Positions 14,662-22,051 of a stretch of DNA of 22,279 bases are shown piece after piece; within the stretch, counting starts at the first letter, position 1; every line of letters begins with the position of its first letter. Origin of the DNA: DATAVK01 sp036267755 (GTDB lineage: Bacteria; Actinomycetota; Actinomycetes; JAFAQI01); contig DATAVK010000140.1 in the NCBI GenBank assembly GCA_036267755.1, positions 1-22,279 on the forward strand. The letters are read 5' to 3'. The translations under genes were made by a program, and so were the position numbers. The notes beneath the pieces were generated by a model. The model worked only from the letters and a program-made list of their open reading frames with translations, did not search any database and was not told the origin of the DNA.

Positions 14662-15285
14662 TCAGGCGCGGCGATGAATGCTCACGGCATATCCGCCGCC
14701 GTCCCACGGCATCCCATCCCAGGTCGACCATCGATGTTCGAGGACGAGCCCCGTGGCGGCGCACCACTCGTCGTACTCAGCCAACCCGAACGGCGCTGCC
14801 TGCAGCGGCAGGTGTGCCGCGTCGAGCCCGAACCCCGCGACGAGCAGGCCGCCGGACGCCAGGTAGCCCCACAAAGCGTGCAGCACGGCCGGCTCGGTGC
14901 CGGGCGCCACCAACGGGATGACATTCCCTGCGGCGACGGCGAGGTCGAACGGCGCGGCGAGATCAACCGATTCGGACAGGTCGGCCAGCACCCAGTCGAC
15001 CTCGGTCGACAGCGTGCGGGCATGGGCGAGCATCACCTCATCGCTGTCGAGTCCGACGCAGCGGTACCCGAGCTCGGCGAGTCGCACGGCGACCCGCCCG
15101 GTCCCGCAACCTGCGTCGAGGATCCGGGACCCCGGAGCGGCCAGTCGAGCACACAGCGAAGCCTCGCCATGAGGATCGGTGCCCTTGGCAGCCAGCGCGT
15201 CGAAGTGCGCGGCGTATTCGGCACCGGACACCGTCGACGCTTGCTGGGCCCAGCGGCTTGGTGGCGGAGTGTCAGGTCCCGTCAT
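14662..15285 (-). CDS. Class I SAM-dependent methyltransferase
   Basis: A 207-aa Rossmann-type methyltransferase. Motif I is ILDAGCGTGR (55-64), the acidic residue closing strand 2 is Asp80 in CVGLDSD, and motif II-like WVLADLSE follows near 98-105. The C-terminal part with LVAGFGL and WSTWDGMPWDGGGYAVSIHRR completes a short fold with no added domain. Methyl acceptor unknown. The start is strongly supported by AAGGAG 7 nt before the ATG, inside the end of the MFS exporter gene (14-nt overlap). That implies translational coupling with the exporter and co-transcription with the amidohydrolase downstream. Confidence 0.92.
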   Translation of the reverse strand: MTGPDTPPPSRWAQQASTVSGAEYAAHFDALAAKGTDPHGEASLCARLAAPGSRILDAGCGTGRVAVRLAELGYRCVGLDSDEVMLAHARTLSTEVDWVLADLSESVDLAAPFDLAVAAGNVIPLVAPGTEPAVLHALWGYLASGGLLVAGFGLDAAHLPLQAAPFGLAEYDEWCAATGLVLEHRWSTWDGMPWDGGGYAVSIHRRA

Positions 15286-16915
15286 CGTTCAACTCCTTGG
15301 CCGCCGTGTGACGGGGGACATCTACCGGGAACAGATGCTGCACGCTTCGCTCATCGTCGGCCAGCGAGCGGACCTTTGCCAGGACCTGCCGCTCGTAGCC
15401 GGTCCACCGCTCTTCGTGCTGGCGCTGGTGCTCGCTCCACGAGCGCACCGTGAAGGTCTCTACGTAGCGGTCCGCGTCGGCACCATCGCGGTAGAGCCGC
15501 CAGCGACGGGCGCCGGTTCGCCGACGCGCTCGTTCCAGCTCGGCGGTCGCGGCGACGAAGGCTGCGACATCGGACGCCTTCACGCGGTAGCTGACGCTGA
15601 CGACCACTGGGCCGTCACTCGGACTCGGCTCGAACGCCAGGGTGGGAGTCGGCCAGTCGGTGACGATGGTGCGGTCCAGGTGGGTGGTGCGGGCATGCAG
15701 CCCGAGCACGCGGACGCTCGCGGCCGCGACGCCCAGCAACACCGCGCTCACGGCAAGCGCCGTCGCCAGACTGGTGTGGGAAGCAAGCAGCCCCCACACC
15801 ACTGCACCGACCGCCTGCGCTCCCATGAAGACCAGGAGATAAACCGAGATGCCGCGCGCCCGCACCCACGCCGGCAGCGCGACCTGCATGGCGGCATTGA
15901 GGGTGGACAACGTGGCGATCCACGCCGCTCCGGCGATGACCAGCGCGACAACGGTGACGGCCAGCGGCAGGTAGGCAAGGGCGACGGTCGCGAGCCCGAA
16001 GGTCAGCGCCGAGAGCGCGAGGATGGGGTTCGCGCCGAGATGCGCGCGCAGCCAGGGCAGTAGGGCGACTCCACTGACCGCACCGACACCGAGAGCACCC
16101 AGCAGGAGCCCGTAGCCGGAGGCGCCGAGGTGGTAACGCTGATGGGCCGAGATCGGCAGCAGCGACCACAGCGCACTCGCAGGCGCGGCAAACAGCAAGG
16201 AGCGCAGGATCACCCGCTGGACACCGGGCGCGGAACGCAGGTAACGCAAGCCCGCTGCCAACGCCTCGCCGAGACCCTCGGGCTCGCGCTGGCGGCTCCT
16301 GACCGGCTCCCGCCATGCGTAAGTGGCCGCCGCGATCCCGAGGAACGAGACCGCGTTGAGCGCGAACACCGGCGCCGGTCCGATCCACGCAACCAGGAAC
16401 CCAGCGAGGGCCGGCCCGACCGCACGAGCGGCGTTCACGGTGATGCTGCCGAGCGCGGCGGCGGCGGGGATCTGCTCACGCGGGACCAGGTCGGGCTGGA
16501 TCGACTGCCATGCCGGGCTGGTCAGCGCAGACCCGCAGCCGACCACGAACGTGAAGCCGAGCAGCACCGCGGGGCTGATCGAACTCACACCCGTGATGAG
16601 GGCCAGGACGCCGACGCAGGCCGCCATCGCGATCGTGGTCACGTAGAGCAGCCGTCGTCGGTCGATGGTGTCGGCGAGGACTCCCGCCGGCAGCGACAGG
16701 AGGACCACGGGGAGCAGGCTGGCGGTCTGCACCAACGACACCAGCAGCGCGGCATGGGCATGACTGACGAGCAGCCATTGCGCCGCGACGGTCTGCATCC
16801 AGGTGCCGATGTTGGACCCGAGCTGAGCCAGCCACAGCATCCGGAAGACCGGGTTGCGAAGCGGCACCCAGGCCGACTCCTTCGGCGTCGTCGCCGCCGG
16901 CTGAGTCGCGGTCAT
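15272..16915 (-). CDS. MFS_3-type exporter with C-terminal soluble domain
   Basis: A 547-aa major-facilitator protein of the EntS-like MFS_3 group ('transmembrane secretion effector'). Residues 20-410 hold about 12 membrane helices; LRNPVFRMLWLAQLGSNIGTW (start) and the loop GVLADTIDRRRL (78-89) carry the family's motif-A-like GxLaDrxdRRr. From about 436 a soluble domain with a VVVSVSYRVK strand and WRLYRDGADADRYVETF resembles the ferredoxin-like antibiotic-biosynthesis-monooxygenase fold, as is usual in this group. It should export a small molecule by proton antiport. The ATG at 16915 has AGGAGG 7 nt upstream. It lies 16 bp after thpR and overlaps the methyltransferase start. Confidence 0.92.
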   Translation of the reverse strand: MTATQPAATTPKESAWVPLRNPVFRMLWLAQLGSNIGTWMQTVAAQWLLVSHAHAALLVSLVQTASLLPVVLLSLPAGVLADTIDRRRLLYVTTIAMAACVGVLALITGVSSISPAVLLGFTFVVGCGSALTSPAWQSIQPDLVPREQIPAAAALGSITVNAARAVGPALAGFLVAWIGPAPVFALNAVSFLGIAAATYAWREPVRSRQREPEGLGEALAAGLRYLRSAPGVQRVILRSLLFAAPASALWSLLPISAHQRYHLGASGYGLLLGALGVGAVSGVALLPWLRAHLGANPILALSALTFGLATVALAYLPLAVTVVALVIAGAAWIATLSTLNAAMQVALPAWVRARGISVYLLVFMGAQAVGAVVWGLLASHTSLATALAVSAVLLGVAAASVRVLGLHARTTHLDRTIVTDWPTPTLAFEPSPSDGPVVVSVSYRVKASDVAAFVAATAELERARRRTGARRWRLYRDGADADRYVETFTVRSWSEHQRQHEERWTGYERQVLAKVRSLADDERSVQHLFPVDVPRHTAAKELNDDGT

Positions 16916-16931
16916 CGGCGGCCCTCCTACC

Positions 16932-17519
16932 TCAGCCGGCTCCCAACTGGAACTCCGCCACCGGATCATGCCGCACGCTGGGGCCCAGCGTGCTGTGGAC
17001 CAGTCGGGCGGACGTCACCGGCCACGTCGATCCGTCGTACCCACGGTGTCCCGCCAGCGAGGCGGACAGATCCACGGATCCGCGACGCGCGCGGGCGAGA
17101 GTCAGGTGTGGGCGGAACTTCTCCTCGGGCATCGGAAGGCCGAGCCGGCGTCCGGCCGCGCGGTAACGATCGGCGAGTCGTCCGAGCGGGACCGTGTCAC
17201 CGGCGACGCCGAGCCAGAGCACGCAGGCCCGTGATGCGTTTATCGGAAACGTGCCGATGCCCGTCAGCTGGATGCTGAACGCCGGCGTTCTGGCGATGGC
17301 GCGGCCGAGCCGTTCGGTCAGATCGTCGATCTTTGCCTCGGGCACGTCGCCGAAGAACGCGAGCGTGATGTGCCAGCGCTCCGGTGCGACGAGCCGGAGG
17401 TCATCGCGGTCGAGCCCCGATCCGGCGACCCAATCACCGATCCCGGCTCGCACGTCGTCAGGAAGCTCAACCGCGGCGAACAATCGCTTCGACGGTCTGC
17501 CCTGGTGGCTCGGCGTCAC
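16932..17519 (-). CDS. thpR: RNA 2',3'-cyclic phosphodiesterase (2'-5' RNA ligase family)
   Basis: The 195-aa product is a two-histidine phosphoesterase of the ThpR/LigT family. Both HxTx motifs are present, HITL at 50-53 and HLTL at 138-141, with the expected LFAAVELP near the N-terminus and the second lobe R-PHLTLARAR. These enzymes open 2',3'-cyclic phosphate ends of RNA and can seal 2'-5' junctions in vitro. The start is a GTG at 17519 with a weak ribosome site; the first 10 residues are not conserved, so the true start could be slightly downstream. It is the first gene of the leftward set thpR-exporter-methyltransferase-amidohydrolase, and is divergent from the exported repeat protein. 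Confidence 0.92.
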   Translation of the reverse strand: MTPSHQGRPSKRLFAAVELPDDVRAGIGDWVAGSGLDRDDLRLVAPERWHITLAFFGDVPEAKIDDLTERLGRAIARTPAFSIQLTGIGTFPINASRACVLWLGVAGDTVPLGRLADRYRAAGRRLGLPMPEEKFRPHLTLARARRGSVDLSASLAGHRGYDGSTWPVTSARLVHSTLGPSVRHDPVAEFQLGAG

Positions 17520-17601
17520 GCTCGGATTGTCGCGCTGCCATGCTCCTGACCCATCCGCCAGCGGTACGGTCCGACGACCGGGGTCACCGTATGGAGGTCT
17601 A

Positions 17602-18165
17602 GTGCGTGCTCATCATGTGACGACATTTCCGCTGCTGTTGATCGCTGCGGGTGGTCTTGTCATTGGTCTCGCTGTGCCGGCCGCCGCCCGGGAAACCGGT
17701 CACCTGATCAACGGAAGCTCGATCAAGCAGCACACGATCGCCGGGGACCGGCTGAAGAACAACACCTTGACCGGCAAGCAGATCAAGGAGTCGACACTGA
17801 GAGAGGTTCCTGAGGCGAAGACTCTCCCGAAGCTGGTATGGCATCGGCTGACGCTCGACGGTGGCTGGGTGAACTTCGGTACCGATGTCGGCGACGCGGC
17901 TGCGGGCTACGCGGTGGACGCGCAAGGTTTCGTGCACTTCAGGGGTGCCATCTCCGGCGGTGGCACCGGAAAGGCGTTCAGCCTTCCCCATTCGGTGGTG
18001 CCGAGTTTTGCCTGCTGGGGTACCACTCTTGTCGGCACGACTGCCACCGCAGGCACATTGTTGATCCGTAGCGACGTTGCTTACCCCACCGACGGCAGCA
18101 GCCCCTCGGGATCGGCATCCCAAGGCACCGTTCTGGACACGGTGATCTTGCCTCCGACGTGCTGA
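17602..18165 (+). CDS. Exported protein with NGS/LTGK repeat stalk and beta-rich head
   Basis: 187 aa from a GTG at 17602 (GGAGG 4 nt upstream). Residues 1-30 form a signal peptide (FPLLLIAAGGLVIGLAVPAAA). Residues 34-70 show short quasi-repeats ending in a polar turn: INGSSIK, IAGDRLK, NNTLTGKQIK, ESTLREVPEA. This pattern recurs in exported proteins of several actinobacterial lineages. The C-terminal part (about 78-187) is beta-rich; GGWVNFG, then VDAQGFVHFRGAISGGGTG and AFSLPHSVVPS, resembles the tip domain of phage tail-fibre or receptor-binding proteins by pattern. Function unknown; I suggest a cell-surface trimer-like adhesin or binding protein. The frame is open further upstream, but that stretch is antisense to thpR. 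The gene converges on nrdJ across a hairpin terminator. Confidence 0.78.
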   Translation: MRAHHVTTFPLLLIAAGGLVIGLAVPAAARETGHLINGSSIKQHTIAGDRLKNNTLTGKQIKESTLREVPEAKTLPKLVWHRLTLDGGWVNFGTDVGDAAAGYAVDAQGFVHFRGAISGGGTGKAFSLPHSVVPSFACWGTTLVGTTATAGTLLIRSDVAYPTDGSSPSGSASQGTVLDTVILPPTC

Positions 18166-18208
18166 GCGAACCCGGTCGCGCAGACGTCGAACGAGCCACG
18201 ACATGAAA

Positions 18209-18238
18209 CGGCCCGGCACCCTTTGGGGAACCGGGCCG
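18209..18238. terminator. Bidirectional hairpin terminator between the exported protein gene and nrdJ
   Basis: CGGCCCGG (18209-18216) pairs perfectly with CCGGGCCG (18231-18238); the 14-nt loop holds CCC and GGG that can extend the structure. It lies 43 bp past the rightward stop and 16 bp past the nrdJ stop. On the leftward strand the stem is followed by TTTCATG, on the rightward by CCTCATG, so it serves nrdJ best. Confidence 0.7.
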
Positions 18239-18254
18239 CCTCATGCGCTAAGCG

Positions 18255-21104
18255 TTAGCTGCACCCGCTGGTGCTACCGCAGGACTCGCAGACGTAGCAG
18301 CTGCCGGACGGCCGCATCTTGACGCCGCAGGACAGGCACAGCGGCGCATCGGCCGCAGTCCCCTGCTGTGCCTCGAGCAGCTCCATCGACGAGCGCACCT
18401 CGATCGGCGCCGGGCGGGCCGCTACCGCATCCGCAGTGCTTGCCTCGACCGGCACACTGCCCCGCAACGTCTCCGGATCGACCTCGTCGTCGTCGACCGC
18501 CGGAGCGGACGGCGATCCGTACGACGACGCGGACACCGCCGCGACCCGCTCCTCGGCCGTGAAGATGCCGAGCTCGGACCGGGTCTCGTACGGCAGGTAG
18601 TCCAGCGCGAGCCGACGGAAGATGTAGTCCATCACCGACTGCGCCATCCGGATGTCCGGGTCATCGGTCATGCCGGCCGGCTCGAACCGCATATTGGTGA
18701 ACTTCTGGACGTAGGTCTCCAGCGGTACGCCGTACTGCAGTGCGATCGAGATCGCGATGGAGAAGGCGTCCATGACGCCGGACAGCGTCGAGCCTTGCTT
18801 GCCCAGCTTGAGGAACACCTCACCGAGACCGTCGTCGGGGTACGACCCCGCGGTCATGTAGCCCTCGGCACCGGCGACCGAGAACGACACCGTCTGCGAC
18901 GGGCGGCGCTTCGGTAACCGACGACGAACCGGGCGGTGCTCGCCGTCGGCGACTGTCGCCGTCACCTCGGCCTTCTTGGCCCGGGCGTCGGTGAGCGGCT
19001 GGCCGACCTTGCAGTTGTCGCGGTAGATCGCCAGTGCCTTCAGGCCGAGCTTCCAACCCTGGTAGTAGATGTCGAGGACCTCTTCGACCGTCGCCGTCTC
19101 CGGCATGTTGACCGTCTTGGAGATCGCGCCGGAGATGAACGGCTGCGTCGCGGCCATCATCCGCACGTGTCCGATCGGCGAGATCGACCGCTCGCCCATT
19201 GCGCAGTCGAACACCGTGTAGTGCTCGGGCCGCAGCCCGGGCGCGTCGATGATGTTGCCGTGCTCGGCGATGTGCTCGACGATCGCCTCGGCCTGCTCGG
19301 GCTGGTAACCCAGCTTCGTCAGCGCGCGCGGGATGGTCTGGTTGACGATCTGCATCGACCCGCCGCCGACCAGCTTCTTGAACTTCACCAGCGCGAGGTC
19401 GGGCTCGATACCTGTGGTATCGCAGTCCATCATCAGACCGATCGTGCCGGTCGGAGCCAGCACCGAGGCCTGGGCGTTGCGCCAGCCGTTCTTCTCACCA
19501 ATCGCCAGGCAGTCCTGCCAGGCCTTGGTCGCCACGTGCAGCACCCGCGCCGCGTCGGCGTCGACCGGTCGCACATCGTCGTTCGCCGACGCGTGCTTGC
19601 GCATCACTCGCTTGTGCGCGTCTGCGTTGCGGGCGTACCCGTCGTAGGGGCCCACGATCGCTGCCAGCTCCGCCGAGCGCTTATACGCCGTACCCGTCAT
19701 GAGCGACGTGATGGCAGCCGCGAGCGAACGGCCGCCGTCGCTGTCGTAGGCGTGGCCGGTCGCCATCAGCAGCGCGCCGAGGTTGGCGTAGCCGATGCCG
19801 AGCTGACGGTAGGCGCGGGTCGTGTCGCCGATGGCCTGGGTCGGGAAGTCCGCGAAGCAGATCGAGATGTCCATCGCGGTGATGATGAACTCGACCGCCT
19901 TCGCGAACGTCGGCGCGTCGAACGTGTCGTCGTCCTTGAGGAACTTCAACAGGTTCAGTGACGCGAGGTTGCACGAGGAGTTGTCCAGATGCATGTACTC
20001 GCTGCATGGGTTCGAGGCCGTGATCCGCCCAGTCTCGGGGGTGGTGTGCCAGTCGTTGATCGTGTCGTCGTACTGCATGCCGGGATCGGCGCAGGCCCAT
20101 GCTGCCTCGGCAATCTTGCCGAACAGCTCCTTCGCGTCGACGGTCTCGATGACCTCGCCGGTCTGCCGGGCACGCAGCCCGAACTCGCGGCCCTCCTCGA
20201 AGGCGCGCATGAACTCGTCGTTGACCCGCACCGAGTTGTTCGCGTTCTGGTACTGCACGGACACGATGTCCTTGCCGCCGAGATCCATGTCGTAGCCGGC
20301 GTCGCGCAACGCGCGGATCTTGTCCTCTTCGCGAGCCTTGGTCTCGACGAACTCCTCGATGTCCGGGTGGTCGACGTCGAGGATGACCATCTTCGCGGCC
20401 CGCCGGGTGGCCCCGCCGGACTTGATGGTGCCGGCGGAGGCGTCGGCGCCACGCATGAAGCTGACCGGGCCGGACGCGGTGCCGCCGGAGGACAACAGCT
20501 CCTTCGAGGAGCGGATCCGGGAGAGGTTCAGGCCGGCACCGGAGCCGCCCTTGAAGATCAGACCCTCCTCGCGGTACCAGTTCAGGATCGAGTCCATCGT
20601 GTCGTCGACGGCGAGGATGAAGCACGCCGACACCTGCTGCGGGGACTTGGTCCCGACGTTGAACCAGACCGGCGAGTTGAAGCTGAACATCTGGTGCACC
20701 AGCATGTGCGTGAGCTCGTGGTCGAAGATCTCGGCGTCCTCCGGCGTGGCGAAGTAGCCGTTCTCCTCGCCCGCCCGGCGGTAGGTCTGCACGACCCGGT
20801 CGATGAGCTGCCGCAGCCCGGTCTCGCGCTGCGAAGTGCCGACAGCGCCGCGGAAGTACTTGGTCGTGACGATGTTGGCGGCGTTGACCGACCAGAAGTC
20901 CGGGAACTCGACACCGCGCTGCTCGAAGTTCACCGAGCCGTCGCGCCAGTTCGTCATGACGACGTCGCGACGCTCCCAGGTGAGCTCGTCATACGGGTGG
21001 ACGCCAGGGCGCGTGAAGACGCGCTCCAGCCGCAACCCGCGAGCTCGACGGGTCGATCCGGAAGTGCCGGCACCACGCGGGGCGCCGCTCACCGTCTCGG
21101 TCAT
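18255..21104 (-). CDS. nrdJ: Vitamin B12-dependent (class II) ribonucleoside-diphosphate reductase
   Basis: The 949-aa product closely resembles Streptomyces NrdJ from the start (MTETVSG) through GVHPYDELTWERRDVVMTNW to the end. It makes deoxyribonucleotides using an adenosylcobalamin-generated thiyl radical, with no need for oxygen. Visible active-site parts are Cys161 (VSACFIL) as first redox Cys, SNPCSEY with Asn365, Cys367 (thiyl) and Glu369, Cys378 (SSCNL) and the phosphate loop APTGTIG at 550-556. A variable linker (about 851-918) leads to a Cys-rich tail with Cys923, 926, 936, 939, 942 and 948, a zinc-ribbon-like and probably redox-shuttling end. Start choice: ATG 21104 with GAGAGGA 5 nt upstream; the frame stays open to 21329 without family similarity. 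nrdR lies immediately upstream. Confidence 0.97.
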   Translation of the reverse strand: MTETVSGAPRGAGTSGSTRRARGLRLERVFTRPGVHPYDELTWERRDVVMTNWRDGSVNFEQRGVEFPDFWSVNAANIVTTKYFRGAVGTSQRETGLRQLIDRVVQTYRRAGEENGYFATPEDAEIFDHELTHMLVHQMFSFNSPVWFNVGTKSPQQVSACFILAVDDTMDSILNWYREEGLIFKGGSGAGLNLSRIRSSKELLSSGGTASGPVSFMRGADASAGTIKSGGATRRAAKMVILDVDHPDIEEFVETKAREEDKIRALRDAGYDMDLGGKDIVSVQYQNANNSVRVNDEFMRAFEEGREFGLRARQTGEVIETVDAKELFGKIAEAAWACADPGMQYDDTINDWHTTPETGRITASNPCSEYMHLDNSSCNLASLNLLKFLKDDDTFDAPTFAKAVEFIITAMDISICFADFPTQAIGDTTRAYRQLGIGYANLGALLMATGHAYDSDGGRSLAAAITSLMTGTAYKRSAELAAIVGPYDGYARNADAHKRVMRKHASANDDVRPVDADAARVLHVATKAWQDCLAIGEKNGWRNAQASVLAPTGTIGLMMDCDTTGIEPDLALVKFKKLVGGGSMQIVNQTIPRALTKLGYQPEQAEAIVEHIAEHGNIIDAPGLRPEHYTVFDCAMGERSISPIGHVRMMAATQPFISGAISKTVNMPETATVEEVLDIYYQGWKLGLKALAIYRDNCKVGQPLTDARAKKAEVTATVADGEHRPVRRRLPKRRPSQTVSFSVAGAEGYMTAGSYPDDGLGEVFLKLGKQGSTLSGVMDAFSIAISIALQYGVPLETYVQKFTNMRFEPAGMTDDPDIRMAQSVMDYIFRRLALDYLPYETRSELGIFTAEERVAAVSASSYGSPSAPAVDDDEVDPETLRGSVPVEASTADAVAARPAPIEVRSSMELLEAQQGTAADAPLCLSCGVKMRPSGSCYVCESCGSTSGCS

Positions 21105-21276
21105 GAAAGTCCTCTCGTTGTCCATCTGTATCAACGCCTGACGGGCCCCGGATCTGCCCCGGGAAGGTCTCGAAGTGCCAGTGGAGCGCTCGGCTCCGAC
21201 AGTTTTTTCGGGGAAGTCGTGCGGTTGGTACGTGGGACGGCGCCGCCCTCGGGCGACTGGGGCCCGCGGGTCGCCG
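21105..21276 (-). other. nrdR-nrdJ intergenic leader
   Basis: These 172 bases separate nrdR from nrdJ. I see no open frame of interest, no strong promoter and no B12-box, so a cobalamin riboswitch is not supported. Minor structures are CCCGG/CCGGG arms near 21138-21154 and CCGA/TCGG arms around a T6 run (21196-21211). With the shared direction, nrdJ is probably read through from the nrdR promoter. Confidence 0.5.
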
Positions 21277-21855
21277 CTAGGGCGACAGCGGGGCGAGCTC
21301 GCGTTGGGCTTCCCCGCCCTCCGCGACACTCACCTCCGAGGGTGGCGCCGGATCGTGGGCCCCGGCGAACCGCCCGACGACGGCGGCCTCGGGGCGGTCG
21401 TGCAACTGCTCGCGCCGGGCCCGCAGCGCGGCCAGCTCGGCGGCGAAGTCCTCGGCCGAGGCGAAGGACTTGTAGACGCTGGCGAACCGCAGGAAGGCCA
21501 CCTCGTCGAGCTCACCGAGCGGCTCGAGGATCGCGAGCCCGATCTCGTGTGCCGCGACCTCGGCGGCCCCGGTCGCCCGGACCGTCTCCTCGACCTGTTG
21601 ACCCAGCCGGGCGAGCGCGTCCTCGTCCACCGGACGCCCGGAGAACGCCTTGCGAACACCGTCGATCACCTTGACCCGGCTGAACGGCTCGCTCGCACCG
21701 GATCGCTTCGTGACGGTGAGACTCGCCGTCTCCAGCGTCGTGAACCGTCGGCCACACTCCGGACATGAGCGGCGGCGGCGGATCGCGGCACCCTCGTCGG
21801 CCTCGCGGGAGTCCACCACCCGGGAGTCGGGGAACCGGCAGAACGGGCAGTGCAT
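21277..21855 (-). CDS. nrdR: Transcriptional repressor NrdR
   Basis: The 192-aa product is the ATP/dATP-sensing repressor of ribonucleotide reductase genes. The N-terminal zinc ribbon is MHCPFC...SCPECGRRFTT with Cys3, Cys6, Cys31 and Cys34, flanked by the conserved DSR and IRRRR segments that contact DNA. The ATP-cone spans about 46-136 (VTKRSGASEPFSRVKVIDGVRKAF to FLRFASVYKSF). The tail from about 150 onward (PEAAVVGRF...) is a longer, low-complexity extension than the 150-odd residues of most NrdR proteins. The start ATG has AGGGAG about 8 nt upstream. It lies 172 bp upstream of nrdJ, its expected target, and carries an NrdR box in its own promoter, so both genes are likely autorepressed. 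Confidence 0.96.
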   Translation of the reverse strand: MHCPFCRFPDSRVVDSREADEGAAIRRRRSCPECGRRFTTLETASLTVTKRSGASEPFSRVKVIDGVRKAFSGRPVDEDALARLGQQVEETVRATGAAEVAAHEIGLAILEPLGELDEVAFLRFASVYKSFASAEDFAAELAALRARREQLHDRPEAAVVGRFAGAHDPAPPSEVSVAEGGEAQRELAPLSP

Positions 21856-21901
21856 CTCACACTCTCCCTGTCGCCGGCGAACCTGCCGCGGACCCACAGC
21901 C

Positions 21902-21934
21902 TGTGGACACCTCTATCCACACTCTGTGGATAGA
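21902..21934. promoter_or_regulatory. Three DnaA-box-like 9-mers with a perfect 10-bp inverted repeat
   Basis: CTATCCACA occurs at 21913-21921 (+ strand) and at 21925-21933 (- strand), making the palindrome TCTATCCACA-CTC-TGTGGATAGA (21912-21934). A third, GTGTCCACA, lies on the - strand at 21902-21910. Each differs only at the first base from the DnaA boxes TTATCCACA or TTGTCCACA. They fall between the predicted nrdR transcription start and its ATG, so bound DnaA could repress, or the palindrome could act as an RNA hairpin in the leader. Confidence 0.5.
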
Positions 21935-21948
21935 ACTACATCGGTGTA

Positions 21949-21964
21949 ACACAAGATGTTGTGG
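21949..21964. promoter_or_regulatory. NrdR box
   Basis: ACACAAGATGTTGTGG matches the 16-bp NrdR consensus (acaCwAnATnTwGtgt) at nearly every position and is palindromic at 14 of 16 bases. It overlaps the start point expected from the -10 at 21974-21969, a repressing position. Directly adjacent, GAACTACATCGGTGTA (21933-21948) retains the left half of the consensus but has a poor right half, so it may be a degenerate second box with unusual spacing. Confidence 0.8.
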
Positions 21965-21968
21965 CGTG

Positions 21969-21997
21969 ACAGTAGGCCGAGAAGGACGCCGACGCAA
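21969..21997 (-). promoter_or_regulatory. nrdR(-nrdJ) promoter
   Basis: Leftward TTGCGT (21997-21992) and TACTGT (21974-21969) are separated by exactly 17 bp, a housekeeping-sigma arrangement whose -10 fits TAnnnT. Transcription should start near 21962, inside the NrdR box, with a leader of about 107 nt to the nrdR ATG. Confidence 0.6.
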
Positions 21998-22051
21998 GGG
22001 CTTCGCACAAACTCCGGCGTGTCGTCGCCGGGACGGGCGAGGTAGGGCGGC

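Noticed and set aside
13346..14677. A 443-codon + strand open frame
   Set aside because: It is antisense to the amidohydrolase with HAHP, HFHALGD and GGSDWPV motifs; no recognisable domain of its own.
14627..14767. Upstream extension of the amidohydrolase
   Set aside because: It overlaps the methyltransferase and gives an Arg-rich sequence with no similarity; the GTG at 14626 has a good ribosome site.
21105..21276. Possible cobalamin riboswitch before nrdJ
   Set aside because: The enzyme needs B12, but I see no B12-box or the conserved GCCACTG-type core in the 172-base leader.
19989..21674. A 561-codon open frame on the + strand across nrdJ and nrdR
   Set aside because: It is antisense to two unmistakable genes and ends in a low-complexity Arg/Pro run, as GC-rich shadows do.
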